Of a DNA stretch of 64,000 nucleotides, positions 43,853-54,257 are shown piece by piece. Source of the DNA: DATFVA01 sp963721075 (GTDB taxonomy: Bacteria; Bacteroidota; Ignavibacteria; Ignavibacteriales; Ignavibacteriaceae); NCBI GenBank assembly GCA_963721075.1, contig CAVRHV010000015.1, forward strand, positions 1 through 64,000. The letters run 5' to 3'. Each line of letters opens with the position of its first letter. Positions within the stretch are counted from its first letter, which is position 1. The position numbers were made by a program, and so were the translations under genes. The notes beneath the pieces are model-generated. The model searched no databases. It saw nothing but the letters and a program-made list of their open reading frames with translations, and was not told where the DNA came from.

Positions 43853-44654
43853 ATGCCGGAACTTCCGGATGTAGAAAGCTTCAGGAAATATTTTAACAGG
43901 ACTTCCCTTCATAAAAAAATTGAGAAGATTGATGTAAATACTAAAAGGATGCTAAAAGGAGTTTCTTCCAGGTCTCTTCAGATGAATCTGAAAAATGATA
44001 AATTCAATAAAACCAGCCGGCATGCAAAATACCTTTTTGCCCACACAGATAATGATAAAATACTCGTTCTACATTTCGGAATGACCGGAAGTCTCCAATA
44101 CTACAAAAATGATGATGGAAAACCCGAGCATACACGAATGCTGATAAACTTTTCTAACGGATACCACCTTGCGTTCGACTGCCCGAGAAAATTCGGCAAT
44201 ATCTTTTTGATTGACGACAAACAGAAATTTATTGAAAAGAAAAAATTGGGTCCCGATCCGGTTGCCGACAAATCTAAATCTTTCAAAATTCCGTGAGATA
44301 CTTGAAGGCAAACGGGGCACTATCAAGTCAACTTTAATGGATCAGAAAACAATTTCCGGTATTGGGAACATTTATTCTGATGAAATACTTTTTAACGCCG
44401 GTATACATCCTGCCTCAAAGACAGAAAAGCTGAATAATGACCAGGTTGCAAAGATCTATCATATGATGAATAAAGTACTTAATAAAGTTATTGATGTAGA
44501 AGCTGATGTAAAGAAGATGCCGCGTACCTATCTGCTGCCAAACCGGGAATCCGGAGAAGATTGTCCCCGATGCAGTGGAAAAATCAGAAAGAAAACTATT
44601 GGCGGCAGATCAGCATATTTCTGCGATAAGCACCAGAAAAAAGTCGGCAGATAG
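43853..44654 (+). CDS. mutM: Formamidopyrimidine-DNA glycosylase, MutM/Fpg family (frameshifted)
   Basis: Base-excision repair enzyme for oxidised purines. It begins MPELPDVE, with the catalytic proline 2 and glutamate 3. The first frame carries the FGMTGSLQYY region and ends after DPVADKSKSFKIP. The second frame resumes with LSKFREILEGKRGTIKSTLMDQ, SGIGNIYSDEILFNAGI (helix-two-turn-helix), and the C-terminal zinc finger with CPRC and YFCDKHQKK. The AAA at 44270-44272 is one base too long; reading AA gives DNLNLSKFREIL and 266 aa. RNA- and DNA-binding lysines are in place. Confidence 0.9.
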
Positions 44655-44787
44655 TTTTCAATCACATTAAATATTGGAATTTAGCCTTTTTAAGTTCTCT
44701 TTGTGATACAGCCAAACACTCCTTGAAAAATCAATTTGTAAGTTCATATTAAGAAATAAGTTGCGAAAATAAAGCCGGGAGGAAACT

Positions 44788-45550
44788 ATGCTGCGCAGCG
44801 TTAAAGAAATGGAAGGATTTAAGATTAAAGCAATTGACGGGGAGATTGGTAAACTTCACGAATTCTATTTTGATGATCATACCTGGATTATCCGTTATAT
44901 AATAGTAGATACAGGAAGCTGGCTTGCTGAGAAACTTGTTCTTATTTCTCCTGAATCTTTTAAATCTCTTCAATGGGATCAAACGAATCTTCGAAGTGAA
45001 TCTTGATAAACAGCAGATCGAGGATAGTCCGGATGTAGATAAAGAGAGACCCGTTTCCAGGCAGAAGGAGACAGAACTGATCGGATATTATGGCTGGCCT
45101 ATGTACTGGACAGGAATAGGCGGTCCTACAATCGGCGCTTTTCCCCCTGCAAATACTGCAATTACAAAAACCGAAGAGGAAGTGCTTGAGATGAGGAGAA
45201 AAGAAGGAAAAGATGATCCGAATCTCAGAAGTTCCAGAACTGTAATCAGCTACGGCATTCATGCAAGCGACGGACATATAGGGCATGTCGAAGATTTTCT
45301 TGCTGATGAAGATACATGGAATATACGCTACCTTATTGTGGATACAAAAAGTCTGCTTCCGGGAAAGAAGGTTATAATTGCACTGGACTGGATTGAAAAG
45401 ATAGTATGGGCTGAATCAGAACTCTATCTTAAGCTGACAAAAGATGAAATAAAAAATAGTCCCGAATTTGATCCTTCCAAACCGGTTGAACGTGACTATG
45501 AGAACCAAATACATGAATATTACGGTAAAAAGAAATACTGGGAGAAATGA
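44788..45550 (+). CDS. Tandem PRC-barrel domain protein (frameshifted)
   Basis: Two PRC-barrel copies. The first begins MLRSVKEMEGFKIKAIDGEIGKLHEFYFDDHTWIIRYIIVDTGSW, and the second begins SRTVISYGIHASDGHIGHVEDFLADEDTWNIRYLIVDTKS. Both share IRYxIVDT. The GGG at 44975-44977 carries one G too many; with GG the first copy continues LQWIKRIFEVNLDKQQIEDSPD, which lines up with the second copy's LDWIEKIVWAESELYLKLTKDEI, and the protein is 253 aa. PRC-barrels occur in photosynthetic reaction centres, RimM and stress proteins; the function here is unknown. It is followed by galT 10 nt later. Confidence 0.85.
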
Positions 45551-45560
45551 TTTAACAGGA

Positions 45561-46556
45561 ATGAGTGAAAACCAGATAAGACAGAATAAAGCTACAAAAG
45601 AATGGGTGATATTTGCACCGGACAGAGGAGACCGCCCAAAGGATTTTAATAAACAGAACAAAAAACATGAACTTCCCGAACATGACGCTAATTGTCCTTT
45701 CTGTCCCGGCAACGAGGATAAACTGACATCGGTGCTTATGGAAATGCCCGCTAAAAACGGAAAATGGCAAACCAGGGTTGTACCAAATAAATTCCCGGCC
45801 TTAATACCGGAAGGAGATCCGCTTAGAGAAGCGGCTGATATTTATTTAAAAATGAACAGCTACGGAAGGCATGAGGTAATAATTGAGAGTCCTTATCACA
45901 ACAGGGATATTCCCCTGATGTCTTCCGATGAACTCCACCGTGTAATTGAAACATATCATAAGCGGTATATGGATGTTATGAGAACGAACAAAAATCTTAT
46001 TCCGCTTATATTCAGAAATCACGGTGAACATGCGGGTACCTCTTTACTTCATCCTCATTCTCAATTGATTGTAACCGGATTTGTTCCGCACCATATAAGG
46101 TGGCATGAAATAGAAGCTCAAAGGTATCACGATGAATGGGGAAAATGTGTTTTTTGCGAAATGCTGGAATACGAGCTTACTAAAAAAGTCAGGGTTATTC
46201 ATGAACTGGAAACTATGGTTGCCTTCGTACCTTATGCTGCAGATGTGCCTTTTGAGGTTTGGATAATTCCGAGAAGACATAAAGCCGACTTTGGAAAGAT
46301 CAGCGATGATGAGAAATCGGATCTTGTCGTAATTCTTCAGAGCGTTCTTAAAACATTTTATAATAAGCTGAATGATCCCGATTATAACTATATCATAAAT
46401 ACTTCCGCAAGATACGAGGCAGGTGAGCCTCATCTTCACTGGTATTTTCAGATACGGCCAAGACTAACAACCAGGGCGGGTTTTGAAATAGGCTCAGGTA
46501 TAAGCATAAATCCATCTATTCCGGAAGATGATGCGGCATTCCTGAGAGATGATTGA
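45561..46556 (+). CDS. galT: Galactose-1-phosphate uridylyltransferase
   Basis: Leloir-pathway enzyme that exchanges UMP between UDP-glucose and galactose-1-phosphate. 331 aa. The catalytic HPHSQL (about residue 160) belongs to the HIT-superfamily core in HGEHAGTSLLHPHSQL; the first zinc site is CPFCPG near residue 46. A second CxxC (CVFC) and the PRRHKADFG stretch complete it. The ATG at 45561 is used because the family starts SENQIRQNK-ATKEWVIFAPDR; a longer frame from 45468 has no family counterpart. 10 nt after the PRC-barrel gene. Confidence 0.93.
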   Translation: MSENQIRQNKATKEWVIFAPDRGDRPKDFNKQNKKHELPEHDANCPFCPGNEDKLTSVLMEMPAKNGKWQTRVVPNKFPALIPEGDPLREAADIYLKMNSYGRHEVIIESPYHNRDIPLMSSDELHRVIETYHKRYMDVMRTNKNLIPLIFRNHGEHAGTSLLHPHSQLIVTGFVPHHIRWHEIEAQRYHDEWGKCVFCEMLEYELTKKVRVIHELETMVAFVPYAADVPFEVWIIPRRHKADFGKISDDEKSDLVVILQSVLKTFYNKLNDPDYNYIINTSARYEAGEPHLHWYFQIRPRLTTRAGFEIGSGISINPSIPEDDAAFLRDD

Positions 46557-46661
46557 CATTTTGAAAATTATGTGATGCAACTATCAGCAGAACGTATGAT
46601 AATTGATTTTTAGGAAACAGTATTCCATTAATTAAAGTCGAAACTTATAAGGAAATTGATC

Positions 46662-48641
46662 ATGGGTGAAGAGAAACAAGATAAAAACCAGAGAAAGATT
46701 GGGCCGGACTACCGGATCCCTCAGTCGACAGGCTGGTGGAAATATCTCATAATATTTTTCGTCTTCTGGATGATAATTTCATATTTCTTCAATGTATTCG
46801 GAGGAAATCCTTCAGCTACTATATCATATTCAGCATTCAAAGATCAGGTTAAAAAAGGTAATGTTGATTATATCACTATGCAGGGGGATGAGATCACCGG
46901 TAAATTCAACAAAAAAATATTACCCGCCGGTCATGCTAAAAATGATACAACAGAATACCAATATTTTTCAACGACCAAGCCTGCGGTTTACGATAATGAG
47001 CTGATGAAAATTCTCGATAATAATAATGTAACTATTAATGCTGAGGCACAGGATAATTCATGGCTCACCTACATGCTGATTATGATCGTTCCATGGATAC
47101 TTATCTTCGGGTACTTCTTCTATATAAGAAAAAAAATGCAGGGACAGATGGGAGGAATGGGCGGCGCAGGCAGCGGCCTTTTCGGAATCGGGAAATCAAC
47201 GGCTAAACGCTTCAGGAGACAAAAAGCAGGTGTTACGTTTGATGATGTGGCAGGACTGGAGAGCGCCAAGCAGGATTTAAGAGAAATAATAGACTATCTT
47301 AAAAATCCCGGAAAGTTCACGCAGCTGGGTGCAGATATTCCTAAAGGAATACTGCTGATGGGACCTCCCGGCACAGGAAAAACTCTGCTTGCAAGGGCAA
47401 CTGCAGGTGAAGCAGATGTGACATTCTACAGCATCAGCGGATCCGAATTCATTGAGATGTTTGTAGGTGTGGGAGCTTCACGTGTACGTGACCTTTTTGA
47501 AAATGCAAAGAAGGAAGCTCCTGCCGTGATCTTTATAGATGAGATTGATTCGGTCGGAAGAGCAAGAGGTACAGGTCTGGGCGGGGGACATGATGAAAGA
47601 GAACAGACTCTTAACCAGATTCTTTCGGAGATGGATGGATTTGAACGGAATGAATCAGTCGTCGTTATGGCCGCTACCAATCGACCCGATGTACTTGATC
47701 CCGCATTAACAAGACCGGGAAGGTTCGACAGACGTATTACCCTTGAATTCCCTCAAAGAGGTGCCAGAAAAAAAATACTGGAAATACATACCCGTCACGT
47801 ACCACTTGGCGATGACGTAAACCTCGAGAATATTGCGGCAAGAACCGTAAGTTTTTCGGGGGCTGATCTGAAAAACCTTGTTAATGAAGCAGCCCTTCTC
47901 GCCGGAAGAAAGAAAAAAACTTCCGTTAATAAGCAGGACTTTGAAGAAGCACGCGATAAGATCCTGCTCGGAGCAGAACGTGAGGAAATGATAAACGATG
48001 AAGAGAAAAAAGTAGTTGCTTACCATGAAGCCGGTCATGCGCTGGTTGCGGAGCTTCTCCCTGATACCGATCCGCTGCAGAAAGTTACTATTATTCCCCG
48101 CGGACGTTCACTTGGAATAACTGAGCAAATCCCTGAAACAGAAAGGTATAATCTTACAAAGAAGTATCTGCTCGACAGGATAACTGTTGCGCTTGGTGGA
48201 AGAGCAGCTGAAAGAATCGTATTCGATGACGTAACGAATGGTGCTGCTGAAGACTTCAGACAGGTAACACGTATTGCCAGGAAGATGGTGTGCAACTGGG
48301 GTATGAGTGATAAGCTCGGTCCTGTTATGTTTAAGCAGGGTGAGGAGCATCCTTTCCTTGGAAGAGAATTGGCTCAGCAGAAAGATTTCAGTGAGCATAC
48401 CCAGCAGATTATTGATGAAGAAATCCAGAAAATTCTTGTTGAGATGGAACATAGGGCAGAAAGCTTATTGTATGATCACAGAACTATGCTGGATGCTCTG
48501 GCGGAAGCACTTTTGGAGAATGAGACTCTTGATAAGAAACAGATTGACTGGATACTTGATAAGGTGACAGGCAATGGATCGTCGGGTAATAGTCGTGATA
48601 AAAAAGTAAAAGAAAATGAAGAAGTTAAGTTTAATAATTAA
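46662..48641 (+). CDS. ftsH: ATP-dependent zinc metalloprotease FtsH
   Basis: Membrane-anchored AAA+ protease that degrades misfolded and regulatory proteins such as LpxC in E. coli. 659 aa. Two helices (about residues 25-45 and 130-150) flank a periplasmic domain. Walker A GPPGTGKT is near residues 234-241, Walker B VIFIDEID near 290, and the zinc site HEAGH near 455-459, followed by the third ligand glutamate/aspartate region. The C-terminal coiled-coil is short and polar. The ATG at 46662 follows AAGGAAA. Confidence 0.97.
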   Translation: MGEEKQDKNQRKIGPDYRIPQSTGWWKYLIIFFVFWMIISYFFNVFGGNPSATISYSAFKDQVKKGNVDYITMQGDEITGKFNKKILPAGHAKNDTTEYQYFSTTKPAVYDNELMKILDNNNVTINAEAQDNSWLTYMLIMIVPWILIFGYFFYIRKKMQGQMGGMGGAGSGLFGIGKSTAKRFRRQKAGVTFDDVAGLESAKQDLREIIDYLKNPGKFTQLGADIPKGILLMGPPGTGKTLLARATAGEADVTFYSISGSEFIEMFVGVGASRVRDLFENAKKEAPAVIFIDEIDSVGRARGTGLGGGHDEREQTLNQILSEMDGFERNESVVVMAATNRPDVLDPALTRPGRFDRRITLEFPQRGARKKILEIHTRHVPLGDDVNLENIAARTVSFSGADLKNLVNEAALLAGRKKKTSVNKQDFEEARDKILLGAEREEMINDEEKKVVAYHEAGHALVAELLPDTDPLQKVTIIPRGRSLGITEQIPETERYNLTKKYLLDRITVALGGRAAERIVFDDVTNGAAEDFRQVTRIARKMVCNWGMSDKLGPVMFKQGEEHPFLGRELAQQKDFSEHTQQIIDEEIQKILVEMEHRAESLLYDHRTMLDALAEALLENETLDKKQIDWILDKVTGNGSSGNSRDKKVKENEEVKFNN

Positions 48642-48685
48642 TCAATAGAGTTATTGATATAAGAATTTTAGAGAAGAGGTTTACG

Positions 48686-50719
48686 ATGAATAATTCAACC
48701 AAGACAACCGAAAAGATATCTATTGAAGAGATGACCATTAATACAATACGTACACTATCAATGGATGCAGTTCAGAAAGCAAACTCGGGACATCCGGGAA
48801 CACCTATGGCTCTTGCGCCCCTTGCTTATGTACTGTGGAAAAGATTTTTGAAATTTAATCCTAAAAATCCCGGATGGTTTGATCGGGACAGGTTTATTCT
48901 TTCCAATGGTCATGCTTCAATGCTTCTTTATTCAATACTATTCCTCACCGGCTACGATATTTCACTTGATGATATTAAAAACTTCCGACAGTGGGGAAGT
49001 ATTACACCAGGTCATCCTGAATATGGATTGACTCCCGGTGTAGAAACAACTACGGGTCCCCTGGGTCAGGGTATAATGAATTCCGTAGGTATGGCACTGG
49101 CCGAGGCTCATCTTGCTTCAAAATATAACCGTGAAGACCATGACATAATCAATCATTACACTTATGCTTTCTGCAGCGATGGTGATTTTATGGAAGGAGC
49201 CAGCAACGAGGCTGCTTCAATTGCGGGTCATCAAAAACTTGGGAAGCTGATATGGATTTATGATGATAACCATATAAGTATCGAGGGCAATACAAAAATA
49301 GCCTACTCAGATGACGTTGCACAAAGATTTAAAGGATATCACTGGCACGTGCAGAACCTGGGTGATAAAGCAAATGATATAGATGCGATTTCCAATGCAA
49401 TTGAAAATGCTAAACAAGAAACAGAAAAACCTTCATTAATAATCATTCGGTCGCACATCGGGTATGGCGCTCCTGAGAAACAGGATACACCCGAAGCCCA
49501 CGGCTCACCTCTTGGAGAGGAGGAGGTAAAAGCTGCAAAAGAATTTTACGACTGGCCGTCACAGGATACTTTTTATGTTCCTGATGATGTGGTCGATCAT
49601 ATGAGAGAAGCCCTGCAGAAAGGTGAAACTGAAGAGAACACCTGGAACGTAAAGATGGAAGATTACAGGAAAAAATTTCCCGAACTGGCAGATAAATTCC
49701 AGAAGGATTTGAAGAGAGAATTACCTGAGGGCTGGGATAAAGATATACCTCACTTCAAACCCGGGGATGGTCCTCTTGCAACCAGAAAGGCTTCCAACAA
49801 AATCATAAATAGTTTTGCATCGCATATTCCATGGATTGTAGGCGGCAGTGCAGACCTTGCACCGTCAACCAAAACACTTATTGATAACTCCGATTATATG
49901 GAAGCAGGAGGCTATGAAAACAGGAACATTGCATGGGGTGTGAGAGAGCATGCAATGTGTGCCGCTAGTTCCGGAATGTATCTGCATGGCGGGATAAGAC
50001 CTTTTGCATCTACATTTTTCATTTTTACCGACTATGCCCGGCCGGCAATAAGACTCGCTGCTTTAATGGAGCTTCCGATTATCTATGTTATGACGCATGA
50101 TTCCATAGGACTTGGAGAGGATGGACCTACGCATCAGCCTGTTGAACAGCTTGCATCCTTCAGGGCAATGCCCCATATGTGTGTAATTCGTCCTGCCGAT
50201 GCAAATGAGACTGCCTATGCATGGAGAGCAGCATTGACAAGACAGTCGGGACCGACTATGCTTGTGTTAACAAGGCAAAAACTTCCTGTTTTCGACGGCA
50301 GAAAGGTTGAAAGTCCCGAAGGCGTAATGAAAGGCGCATATATAATTGCAAAAGAAAAAGGAAACAAACCCGATATTATTCTCATAGGTTCGGGAAGTGA
50401 AGTTTCACTGCTCCTCGATTCCAGAGACAAACTGTCTGAGGAAAATATAGATGCCAGGGTTGTAAGTATGGCCAGCTGGGAACTCTTTAAAGAGCAGGAA
50501 GAAGATTATAGAAATAAAGTGCTGCCGCCGGAAATTACGAAAAGGCTTGCAGTAGAAACAGGTGCATCATTCGGCTGGTGCGAGTGGGTCGGAAATGAAG
50601 GCGGAGTAATCGGAGTAGATAAATTCGGAGCCAGTGCACCATATAAAGATATTTTCGAGCATTACGGCTTCACGGTAGAAAACGTGGTCAGCAGATCTAA
50701 AGAATTGTTAAATAAGTAG
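48686..50719 (+). CDS. tkt: Transketolase
   Basis: Thiamine-diphosphate enzyme moving two-carbon units in the pentose-phosphate pathway. 677 aa, full length. Conserved H in ANSGHPGTPMALAPL, the TPP motif with DGDFMEGASNEAASIAGHQKLGKLIWIYDDN (the usual GDG reads SDG), and the PYR-domain REHAM with catalytic glutamate (about residue 410). First gene of the pentose-phosphate operon, which continues with tal-pgi. Confidence 0.97.
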   Translation: MNNSTKTTEKISIEEMTINTIRTLSMDAVQKANSGHPGTPMALAPLAYVLWKRFLKFNPKNPGWFDRDRFILSNGHASMLLYSILFLTGYDISLDDIKNFRQWGSITPGHPEYGLTPGVETTTGPLGQGIMNSVGMALAEAHLASKYNREDHDIINHYTYAFCSDGDFMEGASNEAASIAGHQKLGKLIWIYDDNHISIEGNTKIAYSDDVAQRFKGYHWHVQNLGDKANDIDAISNAIENAKQETEKPSLIIIRSHIGYGAPEKQDTPEAHGSPLGEEEVKAAKEFYDWPSQDTFYVPDDVVDHMREALQKGETEENTWNVKMEDYRKKFPELADKFQKDLKRELPEGWDKDIPHFKPGDGPLATRKASNKIINSFASHIPWIVGGSADLAPSTKTLIDNSDYMEAGGYENRNIAWGVREHAMCAASSGMYLHGGIRPFASTFFIFTDYARPAIRLAALMELPIIYVMTHDSIGLGEDGPTHQPVEQLASFRAMPHMCVIRPADANETAYAWRAALTRQSGPTMLVLTRQKLPVFDGRKVESPEGVMKGAYIIAKEKGNKPDIILIGSGSEVSLLLDSRDKLSEENIDARVVSMASWELFKEQEEDYRNKVLPPEITKRLAVETGASFGWCEWVGNEGGVIGVDKFGASAPYKDIFEHYGFTVENVVSRSKELLNK

Positions 50720-50805
50720 TTAAGCTGTTAAATTTACCACAGAGATTGACAAATAAATTTCTAAACCACCTTAACGGGCGCTGATTTTCTGAAAGGAGAA
50801 TATTG

Positions 50806-53637
50806 ATGAGCGTTTTAAATGAACTTATTAATTACGGTCAGAGTTACTGGCTTGATAACCTTACACGCGGAAAAATTAAAAAAGGAGAAATTAAGAAAAG
50901 AGTCAAAGAACAGGGTCTTCGGGGAATTACTTCAAATCCAAGCATCTTTAATAAAGCTATTTCAAAAGGATCCGATTACGATGAACAGATTAAAAGGCTG
51001 GTAAAAGAAAAGAAAGGTGTTCAGGAAATTTATGAGGGCCTTACAGTAAAGGATGTTCAGGATGCATGCGATGTGCTCAGACCTGTCTATGATGAAGCCG
51101 AGGGAACTGACGGATTCGTGAGTCTTGAGGTTTCACCTTACCTCGCCCGAGATACACAGGGTACTATTGAAGAAGCAAGGAGATTATTTTCAAAAGTTGA
51201 CAGCCCGAATTGCTACATAAAGATTCCGGGTACAGCTGAAGGAGTACCCGCAATTGAGCAATGCCTGTACGAAGGAATAAATATAAATATAACTCTCTTA
51301 TTTTCTATCCAAAGTTATGAGGATGTGGCCTGGGCATATATAAGGGCCCTCGAAAGAAGACTTGACGAAGGTAAAGATATTAAACGCATCTCTTCGGTTG
51401 CAAGTTTCTTCCTGAGCCGTATTGATGTTTTAACGGATCAGCTCCTTGGACATTATATTATTCCCGAAAAAACCACGGGTGAACCCCGGCCTGAAAATCT
51501 TTTAGGCAAAGCAGGTATCGCAAGTGCGAAAGTTGCCTATCAGAGTTTCAAGAATATATTCAGCGGAGAACGCTGGCAGAAACTGGCAGAGAACGGGGCA
51601 AGGGTACAAAAACCTTTATGGGCAAGTACCAGTACGAAGGATCCGTTATATTCCGACGTCCGCTATATAGAGGCTCTCATTGGTCCTCACACTGTCAATA
51701 CTCTTCCCGATGATACAATAGACGCTTTCGCAGATCATGGAAAGATCTATGAAAATTCGATTGAGGATGGTGTTGAAGATGCAAAAAGGACTTTTGATGA
51801 TCTCAGAAAAGTAGGAATAGACATAGATTTTGTAACACGTCAGCTGGTAAATGAAGGAATCGAGAAATTCATCAAACCTTATGATAACCTGATGAAAACA
51901 CTTGCCGCAAAGCGGCTCGACTTTCTCTCTGAAAGAGCCGGGAAACAGGAAATTGATTACGGAGAAAATGAATCGGAAATAAAATCAGCATTTAGCTCCC
52001 TCGATGAGAAACAGATTGCGAGGAGAATATTTTCCAAAGATCCTTATGTATGGAAATCCGGAGAAGAGGAAACAAAAGCAATAAGGAACCGGCTGGGATG
52101 GCTTAATATAAAGGATTTTATAGATCGCTCTGAAGATATAATTTCATTTGCAAAAGAGATTAAAGCTGAAAAGTTTAAATATGTAGTGCTTCTTGGGATG
52201 GGAGGAAGCAGTCTTTGTCCCGAAGTAGTAAGGGAAACCTTCGGTTCAAAACAAGGGTTCCCTCAGCTTATAATGCTTGACAATACTGATCCCGCAGCTG
52301 TTAAAAATGTAGAATCCCAAATCGATCTGAATAAGACTCTGTTTATTGTCGCAAGTAAATCGGGAACAACAACAGAAACTCTGAGCTTCGACCACTATTT
52401 CTTTAATCTTCTTAAAGAAAATGATATTAACGATCCCGGCAGCAGGTTCGTAGCAATAACCGATGATGGTACTCCTCTGCAGGATGAGGCCAGGGAAAGA
52501 AATTTCAGGAAGGTATTTACCAACCCGGAAGACTACGGCGGAAGGTATTCTGCCCTCTCTTATTTCGGACTGGTTCCGATGGCATTAATCGGCGTCGATA
52601 TAAAAGAGATTCTCCATAATGCACATCAGATGGAAATAAACTGCGGACCCTTCATTCCTGCTGAATCCAACCCAGCACTTGCACTTGGTACAGAGATCGG
52701 AATGAATGCAAGGCTCGGAAGAGATAAAGTAACTTTTGTGCTCTCAAATTCTATAAGTGCTTTCGGCTACTGGGTTGAACAACTTATTGCGGAAAGTACC
52801 GGAAAAGAGGGAAAGGGAATCCTGCCTGTGGAAGGAGAGGATCTGTCTAAACCGGAAGTATACAGCAGCGACAGGGTATTTGTTTACCTTCATTCGGGAA
52901 ATGATGAAAAGCAAAAAGAAGAAAGGAAACTGAATGCCTTGCAGAAGGCTGGTCACCCGGTTATTAAGATCGATCTGAAAAATAAAACAGCCCTCGGCGC
53001 AGAATTTTTCAGATGGGAACTGGCTACCGCTGCAGCCGGCAGGATTATAGATGTTAATCCTTTTAATGAACCGAATGTTTCCGAAAGCAAAAAGAACAGC
53101 AGAGACCTGTTAAAGGAATGGAAAGAGAAAGGAAGTTTTGGTGAAGGAGAACCTGTTATAAGTCAGAGCGGCATATCAGTTTATTATAATAAGGATTCTG
53201 ACTGGGCTCCTAAAGGAAAGACTCTTTCGGCATTTCTGAATTCTTTTACTAAACTTGCTAAGTCGCCCGATTACCTTGCTTTATTAGCATATTTTCTGCA
53301 GACACCTCAAAGACAAAAGCTTCTTCAGCAGATGAGAATAAAATTGCGGAATAACCTGAAAACAGCAACGACACTGGGCTACGGACCAAGATATATGCAT
53401 TCAACGGGACAGCTTCACAAGGGCGGTCCAAACAAGGGTGTTTTTATAATGTTTACATACGAAGCTCAGAATGATCTGCCCATTCCCGGGAAAGAATACG
53501 GATTTGCTACGCTTCAGAGAGCGCAGGCTTTAGGCGACTTTCGATCACTTAATGATAAAAACCGGCGTGTTATAAGGGTACACCTCGGAAGTAATATTGA
53601 AGAATCGTTGAAAAAAATAAATGAATATATAAAGTGA
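50806..53637 (+). CDS. tal-pgi: Bifunctional transaldolase / glucose-6-phosphate isomerase
   Basis: Fusion of two central-carbon enzymes in one 943-aa chain. The transaldolase part (about 1-370) starts NELINYGQSYWLDNLTRG and has the Schiff-base lysine in CYIKIPGTAEG (K139). The isomerase part (about 400-943) has LLGMGGSSLCPEV and SKSGTTTETLSF, the phosphosugar-binding SIS motifs, near residues 465-475 and 514-525. Known fusions of this kind occur in several bacterial groups. The fusion would link the pathway to hexose phosphate recycling. ATG at 50806 with AAGGAG upstream. Confidence 0.95.
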   Translation: MSVLNELINYGQSYWLDNLTRGKIKKGEIKKRVKEQGLRGITSNPSIFNKAISKGSDYDEQIKRLVKEKKGVQEIYEGLTVKDVQDACDVLRPVYDEAEGTDGFVSLEVSPYLARDTQGTIEEARRLFSKVDSPNCYIKIPGTAEGVPAIEQCLYEGININITLLFSIQSYEDVAWAYIRALERRLDEGKDIKRISSVASFFLSRIDVLTDQLLGHYIIPEKTTGEPRPENLLGKAGIASAKVAYQSFKNIFSGERWQKLAENGARVQKPLWASTSTKDPLYSDVRYIEALIGPHTVNTLPDDTIDAFADHGKIYENSIEDGVEDAKRTFDDLRKVGIDIDFVTRQLVNEGIEKFIKPYDNLMKTLAAKRLDFLSERAGKQEIDYGENESEIKSAFSSLDEKQIARRIFSKDPYVWKSGEEETKAIRNRLGWLNIKDFIDRSEDIISFAKEIKAEKFKYVVLLGMGGSSLCPEVVRETFGSKQGFPQLIMLDNTDPAAVKNVESQIDLNKTLFIVASKSGTTTETLSFDHYFFNLLKENDINDPGSRFVAITDDGTPLQDEARERNFRKVFTNPEDYGGRYSALSYFGLVPMALIGVDIKEILHNAHQMEINCGPFIPAESNPALALGTEIGMNARLGRDKVTFVLSNSISAFGYWVEQLIAESTGKEGKGILPVEGEDLSKPEVYSSDRVFVYLHSGNDEKQKEERKLNALQKAGHPVIKIDLKNKTALGAEFFRWELATAAAGRIIDVNPFNEPNVSESKKNSRDLLKEWKEKGSFGEGEPVISQSGISVYYNKDSDWAPKGKTLSAFLNSFTKLAKSPDYLALLAYFLQTPQRQKLLQQMRIKLRNNLKTATTLGYGPRYMHSTGQLHKGGPNKGVFIMFTYEAQNDLPIPGKEYGFATLQRAQALGDFRSLNDKNRRVIRVHLGSNIEESLKKINEYIK

Positions 53638-54245
53638 AGAAGATCTTAACCATATTTTTTGATGTCGGAGGAGTGTGTTTAACGAATGGCTGGGATCATA
53701 TTTCCAGACAAAAATCGACAATCCTTTTCTCGCTGGATTATGAGGAAATGGAAAAACGACATAAGCCGTTATTTAAAAAATTTGAGAGAGGTAAGCTTAC
53801 ATTAGATGAATACCTTGATCAGGTGGTCTTTTTCAAAAAAAGGAATTTTACAAGACAGGAATTCAAAGATTTTATGTACTCACAATCCCGACCGTTTGAT
53901 TCCACGCTGAAACTTCTCAAAAAGCTTTCCTCAGGTGATAAATACCAGCTTGCTACTTTGAATAATGAATCACGTGAATTGAATAACTACAGGGTGAATG
54001 AGTTCGGACTATATAAATATTTTTCATGCTTTTTTAGTTCCTGCTATATGGGAGTGAGAAAGCCTGAGCCTGAAATATTTTACAAAGCCTTGCATATTCT
54101 TCATAGAAAACCTGAAGAATGTCTTTATATAGATGACAGGGAAGAAAATATTCAGGCAGCAAGATCGTCCGGAATGAATGCAGTGCTTCTTGAAAAGCCG
54201 GAAGACCTCGAAAAAAAGCTGATAGAGTTTAACATTGAAATCTGA
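53634..54245 (+). CDS. HAD-superfamily hydrolase (YihX-like)
   Basis: 203 aa HAD phosphatase, class IA. The first motif reads FFDVGGVCLTNGWDH; the second aspartate of the usual DxD is a glycine (DVGGV), as in YihX-type alpha-D-glucose-1-phosphate phosphatases. Later TLNNES and FFSSCYMGVRKPEPEIFYKAL give the Ser/Thr and Lys motifs, and YIDDREENIQAA the metal-binding aspartates. It starts with a GTG overlapping the tal-pgi stop. Its place in a pentose-phosphate operon suggests a sugar-phosphate substrate. Confidence 0.85.
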   Translation: MKKILTIFFDVGGVCLTNGWDHISRQKSTILFSLDYEEMEKRHKPLFKKFERGKLTLDEYLDQVVFFKKRNFTRQEFKDFMYSQSRPFDSTLKLLKKLSSGDKYQLATLNNESRELNNYRVNEFGLYKYFSCFFSSCYMGVRKPEPEIFYKALHILHRKPEECLYIDDREENIQAARSSGMNAVLLEKPEDLEKKLIEFNIEI

Positions 54246-54257
54246 AAAGGAGATAAT

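Noticed and set aside
48641..48658. ATCAATA/TATTGAT hairpin after ftsH as a terminator
   Set aside because: All-AT stem with no T run after it; likely chance in AT-rich sequence.
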